DNA of 64,000 bases, from positions 54,344 through 118,343 of the forward strand of contig SVQH01000003.1 in the NCBI GenBank assembly GCA_015065425.1, read 5' to 3'. Both the position numbers and the translations under genes were made by a program. The notes under the pieces are model-generated. The model did not search any database and was not told the origin of the DNA. It saw nothing but the letters and a program-made list of their open reading frames with translations. The DNA is from Oscillospiraceae bacterium. Lineage in GTDB: Bacteria > Bacillota > Clostridia > Oscillospirales > Acutalibacteraceae. Below, one piece after another: positions 49,614-58,687 of this stretch (within the stretch, counting starts at the first letter, position 1; every line of letters starts with the position of its first letter).

Positions 49614-51176
49614 ATGAGAAACAAAGTTGCAATATATCCGAGACTATCAGAGGAGGACAGATACAAGAAAAACCAAACGGACGAGAGCGAAAGCATACAA
49701 AACCAAAAATCAATGCTCATTGAATATGCCCTTGAACATGATTGGGAAATCTACGATATTTACTGTGACGAAGATTGGAGCGGAGCAGACAGAAACCGTC
49801 CCGAATTCAACAGACTATTGAAAGATGCCGAAGACAAAAAGTTTGACATTGTACTTTGCAAAACACAGTCAAGATTTACAAGAGAACTTGAACTTGTAGA
49901 AAAGTACATACACGGGCTTTTTCCCATATGGGGGATTCGCTTTATCAGCATTGTAGACCATGCCGACACGGACATAAAGGGCAACAAAAAAGCAAGGCAG
50001 ATAAACGGTTTAATCAATGAATGGTATTTGGAAGACTTATCCGAAAATATCAAAAGTGTTTTTGCAAACAAAATGCGAAACGGTCAGCACATCGGCGCAT
50101 TTGCTTTATACGGTTATCAGAAAGACCCCGAACAAAAAGGACATCTGATAATAGATGAAGAAGCTGCCGAAGTTGTAAGAGAAGTATTTAACCTGTTTGT
50201 ACAAGGCAGAGGAAAACAGGATATTGCCCGAACGTTAAATGCAAGGGGAATACCGAACCCTACCGAGTATAAAAGGCAAAAAGGGTTACGATACAGTCAG
50301 CCGAAATCACAGGTCAGCACCCTTTGGAAATACTTTGCCATTTCTAATATGCTTACAAACGAAATCTATATCGGTAATATGGTACAAGGCAGATACGGAA
50401 GCATATCCTATAAAACAAAGCAAAACAAGCCAAAGCCAAAAGATGAATGGATAATAGTTGAAAACACGCATGAACCGATTATTGATATAGAAACGTGGAA
50501 CAAAGCTCAAGAATTGATACGACAAAGAGCAAAACCGTTTAATACAGGCAATATCGGCATTTTTGCAAGAAAAGTAAAATGTATGAAATGCGGTTATATA
50601 ATGCGTTCGAAAAAACACAGGGACGGCACTCATTATCTGACTTGTGCAACCCGTTATACATCTGTTGAAGCCTGTGACGGAGCAATGATAGCAGTAAAAA
50701 CTCTTGAAAGAGTTATTTTAGAAGAACTGCACAAGCTTAATACTCAATATCTTGATGTAGAACTCATTGAACAAAAAGCAGATTTTAACACAAGAACGCA
50801 TGAACAGATTAAACTGTTTAGTATGCAGATTTCAGAATATGAAAATAAATTTTCTGAATGTTCCGAACAGGTCAAAATGCTTTATAAAGACAAGTTGAAA
50901 GGTATAATAACAGAAGATGAATTTATTGACCTTTCAAGAGAATATCATAAAGACAAAGAACGATTTGTTCGCCTCATTGAACAGGCAAAGGAGCAAATAG
51001 AAATTTTAAATCAAAAACTGGAACAAGCTGACAACAGCCGCGAACTCGTCAAACAATATACAAGTGCCGAACATCTTACCCGTGAAATGGTCGATATTTT
51101 GATTGACTATATAGAAGTCGGGAAAAGAATTCCGGGCACAAGAAACAGACCGATAGAAATTCACTGGAATTTCTAA
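49614..51176 (+). CDS. Large serine recombinase (probable element integrase/excisionase)
   Basis: A 520-residue large serine recombinase: catalytic resolvase domain (1-150) with nucleophile Ser12 (PRLSEED) and the supporting Arg in QSRFTRE; recombinase DNA-binding domain (165-300, ALYGYQKDP, IARTLNARGIPNPTEY); zinc ribbon (Cys323, 326, 344, 354); coiled-coil (about 390-465) and a C-terminal DUF4368-like end. These enzymes join short attachment sites with a 2-bp overlap, which agrees with the short homology at the cotJC junctions. GAGGAG precedes the ATG. The gene ends 84 bases before the right junction, the expected place for the enzyme that made this insertion. Confidence 0.95.
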   Translation: MRNKVAIYPRLSEEDRYKKNQTDESESIQNQKSMLIEYALEHDWEIYDIYCDEDWSGADRNRPEFNRLLKDAEDKKFDIVLCKTQSRFTRELELVEKYIHGLFPIWGIRFISIVDHADTDIKGNKKARQINGLINEWYLEDLSENIKSVFANKMRNGQHIGAFALYGYQKDPEQKGHLIIDEEAAEVVREVFNLFVQGRGKQDIARTLNARGIPNPTEYKRQKGLRYSQPKSQVSTLWKYFAISNMLTNEIYIGNMVQGRYGSISYKTKQNKPKPKDEWIIVENTHEPIIDIETWNKAQELIRQRAKPFNTGNIGIFARKVKCMKCGYIMRSKKHRDGTHYLTCATRYTSVEACDGAMIAVKTLERVILEELHKLNTQYLDVELIEQKADFNTRTHEQIKLFSMQISEYENKFSECSEQVKMLYKDKLKGIITEDEFIDLSREYHKDKERFVRLIEQAKEQIEILNQKLEQADNSRELVKQYTSAEHLTREMVDILIDYIEVGKRIPGTRNRPIEIHWNF

Positions 51177-51200
51177 AAAATGGAAAAATCATAAAAAGTC

Positions 51201-51240
51201 GAGAAAAATCGAGAAATAACGAGAAAACGTGAGATAATTG
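51201..51240 (+). repeat. Four helically phased decamer repeats beside attR
   Basis: GAGA recurs at 51201, 51211, 51221 and 51231, exactly every ten bases (GAGAAAAATC, GAGAAATAAC, GAGAAAACGT, GAGATAATTG). All copies therefore face the same side of the helix. They lie 20 bases from the right junction; a TGCCT-CTT-AGGCA palindrome follows at 51241-51253. Likely recombinase or accessory-factor binding sites. Confidence 0.7.
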
Positions 51241-51260
51241 TGCCTCTTAGGCAAACCGAA

Positions 51261-51264
51261 CAGA
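51261..51264 (+). other. Right junction (attR) of the cotJC element
   Basis: CAGA within GAACAGAACAAAAGG. From here rightward the sequence continues cotJC in frame (GAA CAA AAG GCA AGA). Partner of 39567-39570. Confidence 0.8.
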
Positions 51265-51463
51265 ACAAAAGGCAAGAACAACCTACGACAATATCCTGAG
51301 ATTTGTTGATGATCCCGATGTTGCCGATCCTATTAAATTCCTCCGTGAAAGAGAAATCGTACATTTCCAGCGATTCGGTGAAGGACTCAGACTTGCAACT
51401 GACAGACTTGACAGTAAGAATTTCTATCAGTGCAATCCTTCTTTCGATAAAAACTGCAAATAA
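51263..51463 (+). pseudogene. cotJC: CotJC, 3' part (displaced C-terminal 66 residues)
   Basis: Without a start codon of its own, this frame reads EQKARTTYDNILRFVDDPDV, then REREIVHFQRFGEG and ends in NPSFDKNCK before TAA. It is the C-terminal third of CotJC, including helix 4 with the Glu/His metal ligands (EREIVHF) and the end of helix 3. There is no ribosome binding site, so it is silent unless joined to 39164-39570, where the combined gene would encode 201 residues. No frameshift or stop has accumulated, which suggests continuing selection. Confidence 0.93.
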
Positions 51464-51550
51464 TGAGATTTGTTAACTAAAATTTTTCTGCAATAACCTC
51501 CGAAGAAGTTTTATATAAAAAGGATTACTTTTAAATTTCAATTTACTAAT

Positions 51551-51590
51551 ATAAAAATAACTCCCGTTGTCTTCAATAAAGACGCGGGAG
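51551..51590 (-). terminator. Terminator of the sugar phosphotransferase gene
   Basis: Stem CTCCCG..GTCTT / AAGAC.CGGGAG with a small internal loop (51561-51590); on the minus strand it is followed by TTATTTTTAT. Confidence 0.75.
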
Positions 51591-51637
51591 CTTAATTTAA
51601 TCATATTATTATTCTTAAAAATGCGGAGTTGCAGGTA

Positions 51638-51669
51638 TCAGTTTTCAGTTTTCAGTTTTCAGTTTTCAG
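51638..51669. repeat. Heptamer tandem repeat at the gene end
   Basis: TCAGTTT repeated four times plus TCAG. It starts downstream of the stop codon of the minus-strand sugar transferase gene and reaches into its last codons. The first stop lies in the first unit, so changes in copy number would not alter the protein. Confidence 0.85.
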
Positions 51670-53080
51670 AAGCCTCTTCATTAGTTGCATCTATTACTTC
51701 AGATTTTAATTTGTCTATTTCTTCCGCAACATCAAAGCCTTCCGTGCTTTCTTTGCTGAAAAGAACGGGAACAGTAAGGAAAATAAGCTTGATATCCATA
51801 AGAAGAGAGTAATTCTGTATATAAATGAGGTCAAGTCTTAATTTATCGTAGGCCGTTGTATTATACTTTCCGTATATCTGTGCATATCCTGTAAGTCCGC
51901 CTTTAACATTCAGTCTGAATACAAACTCAGGTATATCTTCGGAATACTTTATTACATGCTCAAGACGTTCGGGACGGGGACCTACAATACTCATGTCACC
52001 TTTAAGGATGTTTATTATCTGAGGAAGTTCATCAAGTCTCAGAGGACGGATGATACGACCGACTTTAGTGATTCTCGGGTCAAGTCCTGTTGCTGGAATG
52101 GAAAAGCCTTCCTTTTCTGCATCAACTATCATGCTTCTGAATTTTAATATGTCAAATTCCTTTTCACCAAGAGTGGCTCTCTTTTGCTTATAAAACACGG
52201 GACCGCCGTCTTCGATTTTTATGAAAAGTGCTATCAGAAGAAGAATTGGAGATGTGCCTATAAGAGCAGCAAGTGAAAGACATATATCCATTGCACGCTT
52301 GAAAAACTTTTCTGTGGAGGACAGTCCGAATTTATCGATAAGCAGAAGAGGGGTGTCAACTCCGTGAATTTCCTGTGCACTTCTTGCGATAATATCAGTA
52401 ATTTTCGGAGCAATATACACCGGAATTCTGTTTTTATAGCAAAATTTAAGAACTTCATTTCTTGCTGCAGCACTGAGATCATTTATTATAACTGCATCAA
52501 AATTTTTAATTATGTCTGTCATTTTTTCAAAACCAACAGATTCGGGAACAATTTTTGATACCCTGAGTTTGTTTTTCTGATTGTCAAGCTTTATTTTGAG
52601 GGCAACAGCACTGTCCCTGCCGTATAAAAGCACGGTATTTCTTACAGGTGTCTTGATATTAACTATTTTCTTGATGACAACTGAAATAAGTGTTGCAATT
52701 ACTATGCCGCATAAAAATGTCAGAATTATCGGTAAGGGATTGACAATACTTTCTGTCATCAAACAGTGAAGGATGTAGAAAATAAAATTTGTTGAAAAAA
52801 GTGACAGATACTGCGAACTGAGTAGATTTATTATTTTCTTTGAACTGAAAAAATAAGCTTTGGCAGCTCTGAGGATAAGTGTAAGAATTACAGTATATGC
52901 ACCGGGAAGAATTAAGGAATTAATTATAAAAGAGGAAGAGGCATTTATATTGAAATCTAAAAATACGAAGAAAAAAATGTAAGTAACAGTAGTCAGAATT
53001 ATCTGTAATACGCAGGCTATAAAGTCGAGTGTATGAAATCTGCCGGACGAAATATCAGATTTGTGTTCCAATAATATCAC
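51659..53080 (-). CDS. Polyprenyl-phosphate sugar phosphotransferase (WbaP-like)
   Basis: A 473-residue initiating glycosyl-phosphotransferase: four N-terminal membrane helices (20-130), a CoA-binding-like middle (130-250), one more membrane helix (about 275-295) and the catalytic domain (KRAMDICLSL, FKFRSM-like ILKFRSM, RLDELPQIINILKGDMSIVGPRPE). It moves a sugar-1-phosphate from a nucleotide sugar to undecaprenyl phosphate, the first step of capsule or exopolysaccharide units. No other glycan genes follow, so it stands alone next to cotJC, where a role in a spore or cell envelope glycan is possible. Confidence 0.93.
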   Translation of the reverse strand: MILLEHKSDISSGRFHTLDFIACVLQIILTTVTYIFFFVFLDFNINASSSFIINSLILPGAYTVILTLILRAAKAYFFSSKKIINLLSSQYLSLFSTNFIFYILHCLMTESIVNPLPIILTFLCGIVIATLISVVIKKIVNIKTPVRNTVLLYGRDSAVALKIKLDNQKNKLRVSKIVPESVGFEKMTDIIKNFDAVIINDLSAAARNEVLKFCYKNRIPVYIAPKITDIIARSAQEIHGVDTPLLLIDKFGLSSTEKFFKRAMDICLSLAALIGTSPILLLIALFIKIEDGGPVFYKQKRATLGEKEFDILKFRSMIVDAEKEGFSIPATGLDPRITKVGRIIRPLRLDELPQIINILKGDMSIVGPRPERLEHVIKYSEDIPEFVFRLNVKGGLTGYAQIYGKYNTTAYDKLRLDLIYIQNYSLLMDIKLIFLTVPVLFSKESTEGFDVAEEIDKLKSEVIDATNEEASEN

Positions 53081-53146
53081 GCTTTCATGTTTTAATTTGT
53101 ATAATAAAAATATAAATCAATTTATCTGTCGACATATTATTTAAAA

Positions 53147-53175
53147 ATTATACAATATATCTATAGATATGTCAA
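53147..53175 (-). promoter_or_regulatory. Promoter of the sugar phosphotransferase gene
   Basis: Minus strand TTGACA (53170-53175), 17-base spacer, TATAAT (53147-53152). The spacer contains the perfect palindrome ATATCTATAGATAT, which could be a repressor site. Confidence 0.85.
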
Positions 53176-53234
53176 CTTGAAATCCTGAAAATTAAAATAT
53201 CAACAGATAATAAACAAATTTGCATTTATGGCTG

Positions 53235-53260
53235 AAAAAACAACTCCCCGTAGGGAGTTG
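53235..53260 (-). terminator. Terminator of the glpK-to-radical-SAM operon
   Basis: Stem CAACTCCC / GGGAGTTG with a four-base loop and six T on the minus strand, 24 bases after the radical SAM stop codon. Confidence 0.9.
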
Positions 53261-53284
53261 AAACTGTGTGCTATATTAATAAAA

Positions 53285-55210
53285 TCAAACATCTGCTACT
53301 TTGACGGATGTACCTGAATTTTTTCGTCCTGAAATAATCGTTGCACCTTTTCGTCTGCCAAACCAGACTATCTCTTTTGCGAATTCCTTCCAATCGCTGT
53401 AAGTTTTATCTGTACTGAATATATATCTGATTCTTTCTTTTTTTAGTACAGATGATTTATTTGAAATTATTTCATTGAAAAAGGTCAGAAAATCGTAATT
53501 TGAAAAACATTCTCTGTTATTCACAAAGCAAGTCCGGAGGGAGCATATCTGAAAATCCTTAAGCTGAAAATACAACTCATCATCAGAGAAAAACTTTCTT
53601 AAAAACGGCTCGAAATCATTAAAAGATGTGTCTGCTTCCTTAAGAAGTTTCAGATAAGCACCTTCTTCAAAAGCCCAGGCTACATCTCCGAATTCGGGAG
53701 ATGTAAAATTCCAGTTTCCTGTAAGTGATGAGGATAAACGTTCTTTGAAAACGTTAAAAAGGCTGTGAGCTACAGTGTTTTCAGAATTCAGGATATATTC
53801 AAGCAGTGAAGTGTAAAACCTGTAATATGAAACTCCATTTTCTTTGTTGAGATAGAGGGCAAAATATCTCAGAAAACCAAGAGAATGAAAGGTCTGTACA
53901 CAAATTGAGAAAAGATTGCAATATATCCAATCGTCTTTTGACAGGCTTGCGGTTGACTGTACTATGTTGGAATATTCCTGAATCTCGTTTTCTTGTTTAC
54001 TGCTGTGCATGTGATTGAACTTTATTTTGACAGACTGAAGTTTATGTTTTGTAATGTAACTTTTCTGCGACATTTCGGAATTAGGCAGCATTTCAAGATA
54101 GTAAATACTGAGTGAATTGTGTTGTCCCGATTCAAGTATTCTGCAGATGCCGTTGCAGAAGCTTTCCTTTGTCTCTCCGGGAAGCCCGAGAATAAGTTCA
54201 GAATATGTCGGAATATCAGCGGAATTATATTTTTTTAATAAATCCGAAAAATGCTCAAGTGTGAGATTTTTTCGGTTTATATTCTTAAGTGCATCTTCGC
54301 TTAATGTCTGATAAGCAAGTGTTGCTCCCTTATCCATTCCGGCGTCATTCAGTATTTTTGATATATTGAATACATTTTCATTGCTTTCTTTTGCAAAACA
54401 GGTTCTGAAAACTTTTGGATAGCCGTATTTGTTTTTCATTTCAGCCGCATATTTTGCAATATCTGTATCGCGGGGGAATATACCGAAATTGGAATCGGCA
54501 CAGAAGCAGTATTCAATATTTTGACTTGCAATCCATTTAAGCTCAGAAATAACTTTTTCATAAGGAAATGTTCTGACCCTTCTGCCTGCACACCAATCGC
54601 AGTAAGAACAAGAATATGGACAGCCTCTGTTTGTTTCAAGAACACATAAAAGTGAAGAATGGTCTTCTTCCGATAAAATATCATCGAAAATCCCTGTAAG
54701 ATACGGAGAGGGAAAGTCGCTTAAATCAGGCGGCTCTGCTTTCGGGGTGGAAATAATATGACCGTTTTTTCTGAAAGAAATATTATCCGTTTTTATAATG
54801 GAATCGGACAGCAGATTCTCGAGAAGTGAATAAAATACAACTTCTCCCTCGCCTGATATCAGAATATCAATAAACGGATAATTTCTTAGATAATGCGGGT
54901 CATCAGTTATATTATGTCCACCAAAAACAATGAGACAGTCGGGATATAAATTTTTGATTTTTTCTGCAAGAACAAGATTAAACTGCTCATTCCAGATACA
55001 GCAAGAAAAACCGACAATATCCGGATTCTTGATCCTTTTTACAATACTGTCAGTTGGTTCTCTGCGGTAAATAAATCCCGCAAGATTAAATTTTTCATTG
55101 AAGCAGCCTTTCTTTTTAAGATATGCAGCTATCGAGCCCGTAGCATAGGGGAGATATATGTCTTTATCAAAAGAAAAGCCGACTTCAACAAAATATAAGT
55201 TTTTTTTCAT
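53285..55210 (-). CDS. B12-binding-like radical SAM protein of unknown function
   Basis: A 641-residue protein: an N-terminal cobalamin-binding-like Rossmann domain (1-150; VGFSCCIWNEQFN, IVFGGHN, SGEGE), then a radical SAM barrel with the cluster motif CPYSCSYC (Cys197, 201, 204), and a long C-terminal helical region (about 400-641). The base-off cobalamin motif DxHxxG is not seen, so B12 may bind differently or not at all. The start overlaps the serA stop codon by one base (TGATG). Members modify methylthio, methyl or peptide substrates; the substrate here is unknown. It is last in an operon of central metabolism genes. Confidence 0.85.
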   Translation of the reverse strand: MKKNLYFVEVGFSFDKDIYLPYATGSIAAYLKKKGCFNEKFNLAGFIYRREPTDSIVKRIKNPDIVGFSCCIWNEQFNLVLAEKIKNLYPDCLIVFGGHNITDDPHYLRNYPFIDILISGEGEVVFYSLLENLLSDSIIKTDNISFRKNGHIISTPKAEPPDLSDFPSPYLTGIFDDILSEEDHSSLLCVLETNRGCPYSCSYCDWCAGRRVRTFPYEKVISELKWIASQNIEYCFCADSNFGIFPRDTDIAKYAAEMKNKYGYPKVFRTCFAKESNENVFNISKILNDAGMDKGATLAYQTLSEDALKNINRKNLTLEHFSDLLKKYNSADIPTYSELILGLPGETKESFCNGICRILESGQHNSLSIYYLEMLPNSEMSQKSYITKHKLQSVKIKFNHMHSSKQENEIQEYSNIVQSTASLSKDDWIYCNLFSICVQTFHSLGFLRYFALYLNKENGVSYYRFYTSLLEYILNSENTVAHSLFNVFKERLSSSLTGNWNFTSPEFGDVAWAFEEGAYLKLLKEADTSFNDFEPFLRKFFSDDELYFQLKDFQICSLRTCFVNNRECFSNYDFLTFFNEIISNKSSVLKKERIRYIFSTDKTYSDWKEFAKEIVWFGRRKGATIISGRKNSGTSVKVADV

Positions 55211-56367
55211 CAGATTATTCTAATTGCCTTTACGCCTGTGATGGATTTAAGTTCATCTATAAGAGTGTCTGTGACATCATTATCAGTGTCGAATATCGCA
55301 TATCCTACGTTTTTTCTGAGTCCGGAAGCCTTCGCCGAGACACTTACTCCCTGAGAAGAAAGAACCTTTTCAATATCTTCACTGATATCGCCTTCGGAAA
55401 CAGCGGTTATTCTTACTGCACCGTTTTTATCAAGCGAAACAGCAGGGAAGTTTACTGAGTTTTTTACATTTCCGTAACTGAGATAATCGGAGAGCTGACA
55501 AACAGCCATAACTGCACAGTTTTCTTCAGCTTCAGGTGTGGAGGCACCAAGATGGGGAATTGCAATAACACCGTCAACGCCGAGCTGGTCATCTGTGGGG
55601 AAATCAGTTACGTAAGCGGCACATTTTCCGCTTTCGAGTGCTTCAATTATATCGACATTATCAACAAGTTCACCTCTTGAGAAATTGAGAACTCTGATAC
55701 TGTCCTTGCATTTTGCAAGTGTATCTTTGTTAATCATTCCTCTGGTAGAATCATTGAGGGGAGCATGAAGTGTGATATAATCAGCATTTGCGAATATATC
55801 ATCGAGGTCCGCAGTTACGGTAATCCCTTCATTAAGTGCTGCTTTCGCGGTATCACTGATAAAGGGGTCGTATCCGATAACTGTCATACCGAGAGCTTTT
55901 GCTGCATTTGCTACCTTGATTCCTATTGCACCAAGTCCTGCAACACCGAGAGTTTTTCCGAGAATTTCAGGACCGACAAAATTGCTTTTGCCTTTTTCTA
56001 CAAGTTTGGATACTCCGTCACCGTTTCCTTTGAGGGTATCACACCACTTTGAACCTGCAACAATTTTTCTTGAAGCAAGGAAAAGAGAGCAGATGACAAG
56101 CTCTTTAACAGCATTTGCGTTTGCACCGGGGGTGTTGAATACACAGATACCGTTTTCGGTACATCTGTCAATGGGGATGTTGTTAACACCGGCACCTGCA
56201 CGTGCAACTGCAAGAAGATTTGACTTGAATTCCATATCGTGCATTGCGGCACTTCGTACAATAATAGCATCGGGTGCATCAAAATCATCTGCACACGTAA
56301 ATTTATCACAGTCAAAATTTGAAAGACCGCTTGCAGATATCTTATTTAATGTGAGAATATTATACAT
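55210..56367 (-). CDS. serA: D-3-phosphoglycerate dehydrogenase with ACT-like C-terminus
   Basis: A 385-residue SerA: NAD-binding GLGAIGIKVANAAKALG, catalytic Arg in NFSRGELVD, Glu and His in IPHLGASTPEAEENC, and a C-terminal ACT-like regulatory domain (about 315-385). It oxidises 3-phosphoglycerate to phosphohydroxypyruvate, the first step to serine. It follows serC by 17 bases, so the two steps are co-expressed. The ACT-type end suggests feedback by serine. Confidence 0.95.
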   Translation of the reverse strand: MYNILTLNKISASGLSNFDCDKFTCADDFDAPDAIIVRSAAMHDMEFKSNLLAVARAGAGVNNIPIDRCTENGICVFNTPGANANAVKELVICSLFLASRKIVAGSKWCDTLKGNGDGVSKLVEKGKSNFVGPEILGKTLGVAGLGAIGIKVANAAKALGMTVIGYDPFISDTAKAALNEGITVTADLDDIFANADYITLHAPLNDSTRGMINKDTLAKCKDSIRVLNFSRGELVDNVDIIEALESGKCAAYVTDFPTDDQLGVDGVIAIPHLGASTPEAEENCAVMAVCQLSDYLSYGNVKNSVNFPAVSLDKNGAVRITAVSEGDISEDIEKVLSSQGVSVSAKASGLRKNVGYAIFDTDNDVTDTLIDELKSITGVKAIRII

Positions 56368-56384
56368 ATTGAAAACTCCTTTGA

Positions 56385-57467
56385 TTATGCGTTTTCAGCT
56401 TCAAACTTTTTCATGAATTCAACAAGCTTTTCAACGCCTTCAATGGGCATTGCATTGTAAACGGAAGCTCTCATACCGCCTGTTGTTCTGTGTCCCTTGA
56501 GATTGATAAATCCTGCTGCAGTGGATTCTTTTACGAATTTAGCATCAAGTTCTTCATTTCCTGTAACAAAGGGAATGTTCATAAGAGAGCGATCCTCTTC
56601 GGGAATAACGCTCTTGAACATTTTTGACTGCTCAAAGAAATCATAAAGAAGCTTTGCCTTTTTGATGTTGTTTTCTTTAACTGCTTCAAGACCGCCCATG
56701 TCCTTTATCCATTCAAGAACGAGCTTACACATATAAATTGTAAAGCAGGGGGGAGTGTTATAAAGAGAATCATTGTCAGCGTGAATTTTGTAGTTGAACA
56801 TTGTAGGCGTGATATCCATAGCATTACCGAGCATATCCTCTCTTACGATAACAACCGTAAGACCTGCAGGAGCAATGTTTTTCTGGGCACCGCCGTAAAC
56901 TACTGCAAACTTTGTCACATCAAGAGGTTCAGAAAGGAAGCAGGAGGAAATATCCGCAATAAGAGGAACATCACCGGTATCGGGGATATAAGGATATTTT
57001 GTGCCGTAAATTGTATTATTCATACAATAGTAAACATAGTCTGCTTCGGGGTCAATATCTTCCCTTGTAACCTTGGGAATATATGAATATGTTTTATCTG
57101 CAGAAGAAGCGATAACTCTTGCATTACCGTATCTCTTGGCTTCCTGGAACGCCTTTTTTGCCCATACACCTGTTTCGATGTAATCAGCCTTATTGTTTTT
57201 ATTCATAAAATTCATGGGAATCGCGGCAAACTGTGAGGAGGCACCGCCCTGAAGGAAAAGAACCTTGTAATTGTCGGGAATATTCATGATTTCACGCATA
57301 AGCTTTTCTGCTTCTTTGATAATGCCGTCAAAAACCTTTGAACGGTGGCTCATTTCCATAACGGACTGACCACTGCCTTCATAATCTAAAAGCTCTGCCT
57401 GAGCCTTTTTAAGTGCTTCAAGAGGAAGCATTGAGGGACCTGCTGAAAAATTGTAAACTCTTGCCAT
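56385..57467 (-). CDS. serC: Phosphoserine aminotransferase
   Basis: A 360-residue class V aminotransferase: FSAGPSMLP start, GGASSQFAAIPMNF, PLIADISSCFLS and the PLP lysine in YGGAQKNIAPAG; ends in GHRTTGGMRASVYNAMP. It converts phosphohydroxypyruvate to phosphoserine with glutamate. AAGGAG precedes the ATG. Adjacent to serA. Confidence 0.97.
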   Translation of the reverse strand: MARVYNFSAGPSMLPLEALKKAQAELLDYEGSGQSVMEMSHRSKVFDGIIKEAEKLMREIMNIPDNYKVLFLQGGASSQFAAIPMNFMNKNNKADYIETGVWAKKAFQEAKRYGNARVIASSADKTYSYIPKVTREDIDPEADYVYYCMNNTIYGTKYPYIPDTGDVPLIADISSCFLSEPLDVTKFAVVYGGAQKNIAPAGLTVVIVREDMLGNAMDITPTMFNYKIHADNDSLYNTPPCFTIYMCKLVLEWIKDMGGLEAVKENNIKKAKLLYDFFEQSKMFKSVIPEEDRSLMNIPFVTGNEELDAKFVKESTAAGFINLKGHRTTGGMRASVYNAMPIEGVEKLVEFMKKFEAENA

Positions 57468-57500
57468 TAGTATATCTCCTTTGTAAGTGTAATTTCTGAA

Positions 57501-58673
57501 TTAAATTCTTGCAACTCCGCTTTTTCTTGCGGCTTTTGCCACGGCGGCGGCTACTGTTTTTCCCACTCTTTCATCGAAAGCGGCGGGAAGTATATAATCA
57601 GAAGAAAGTTCTTCGTCTGAAACGAGTGATGAAATGGCTTCGGCTGCTGCAAGCTTCATTTCTTCATTGATATCAGAAGCTCTTACGCTTAATGCACCTT
57701 TGAAAATGCCGGGAAATGCCAGTACATTATTGACCTGATTGGGAAAATCACTTCTTCCCGTGCCGACAACTGCAGCACCTGCTCTTTTCGCCTCATCGGG
57801 CATTATCTCAGGTACCGGGTTAGCCATGGCAAATACTATTGCATTTTCTGCCATGGATGATATCATTTCCTCCGAAACAATTCCCGGTGCTGAAACTCCT
57901 ATAAAAACATCTGCTCCGACAAGTGCATCTGTAAGTGAACCCGTCTTTAAGGAGTTGTTTGTAATAGCAGCAAGGGAACGCTGGGCATTATTGAGTTCGC
58001 AGTCTTTGCGATTAAGTATACCGTTTTTGTCACAGACTGTTACATCTCCGATTCCGAAGGAAACGAGCATTCTCGCTATTGCAGTACCTGCAGCACCTGC
58101 ACCGCAGATAACTGCTTTGCAGTTTTCTTTGTTCTTACCTATAAGCCTAAGAGAGTTTATAATACCTGCCGTAACTATTATCGCAGTTCCGTGCTGATCA
58201 TCGTGAAAAACAGGAATGTCACATTCCTTTTTTAGCCTTTCTTCAATTTCAAAGCACCTTGGTGCTGAAATATCTTCAAGGTTGATTCCACCGAAACTTT
58301 TTGAAATTAATCTTACGGTGTTGACGATTTCATCGGGATTTTTAGAATCGATGCATACAGGAAGTGCATCAATATCTGCAAATTCTTTGAATAGGATACA
58401 TTTTCCTTCCATGACAGGCATACCGGCTTCTGGGCCAATGTCTCCGAGTCCCAGCACAGCCGTTCCGTCAGTTATTACTGCTACTGTATTCCAGCGTCTT
58501 GTAAGTTCATAAGATGCAGTCGGATCTTGCTTGATTTCAAGACAAGCCTCTGCAACGCCCGGCGTATAGGCAAGGGAAAGATCTTCTTTTGTTTTTACGG
58601 GAACTCTTGAAACTATTTCAAGTTTTCCTTTAAGTTTTCTGTGTAATTCGAGGGATTTTGCTTTTATATCCAT
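57501..58673 (-). CDS. NAD(P)-dependent malic enzyme
   Basis: A 390-residue malic enzyme of the short bacterial type: LAYTPGVAEAC with the catalytic Tyr, DGTAVLGLGDIGPEAGMPVMEGK, FHDDQHGTAIIV metal-binding region and the GAGAAGTAIARML nucleotide site. It converts malate to pyruvate and CO2. I chose the ATG at 58673 since the family begins at this point; the open frame extends 14 codons into the glpK end. Gap to glpK is 14 bases and to serC 33 bases. Confidence 0.93.
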   Translation of the reverse strand: MDIKAKSLELHRKLKGKLEIVSRVPVKTKEDLSLAYTPGVAEACLEIKQDPTASYELTRRWNTVAVITDGTAVLGLGDIGPEAGMPVMEGKCILFKEFADIDALPVCIDSKNPDEIVNTVRLISKSFGGINLEDISAPRCFEIEERLKKECDIPVFHDDQHGTAIIVTAGIINSLRLIGKNKENCKAVICGAGAAGTAIARMLVSFGIGDVTVCDKNGILNRKDCELNNAQRSLAAITNNSLKTGSLTDALVGADVFIGVSAPGIVSEEMISSMAENAIVFAMANPVPEIMPDEAKRAGAAVVGTGRSDFPNQVNNVLAFPGIFKGALSVRASDINEEMKLAAAEAISSLVSDEELSSDYILPAAFDERVGKTVAAAVAKAARKSGVARI

Positions 58674-58687
58674 TTCAGTGATGATCC

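Larger units (their letters stand above)
39571..51260. mobile_element. Skin-like intervening element in cotJC (about 11.69 kb)
   Basis: Everything between the two cotJC halves. Gene content, left to right: M48 protease, VirD4-like ATPase and replication-relaxation protein (minus strand), a structured non-coding region, tyrosine recombinase, caspase-like/LRR surface protein, small protein and large serine recombinase (plus strand). The serine recombinase ends 84 bases from the right junction, as expected for an integrase next to its site. The left 300 bases are non-coding apart from a terminator. Known parallels are the skin element in sigK and SP-beta in spsM of Bacillus, which are cut out in the mother cell. 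Whether this one excises is inference; the exact coding restoration is seen directly. Mobilisation genes indicate descent from an integrative mobilisable element. Confidence 0.9.
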
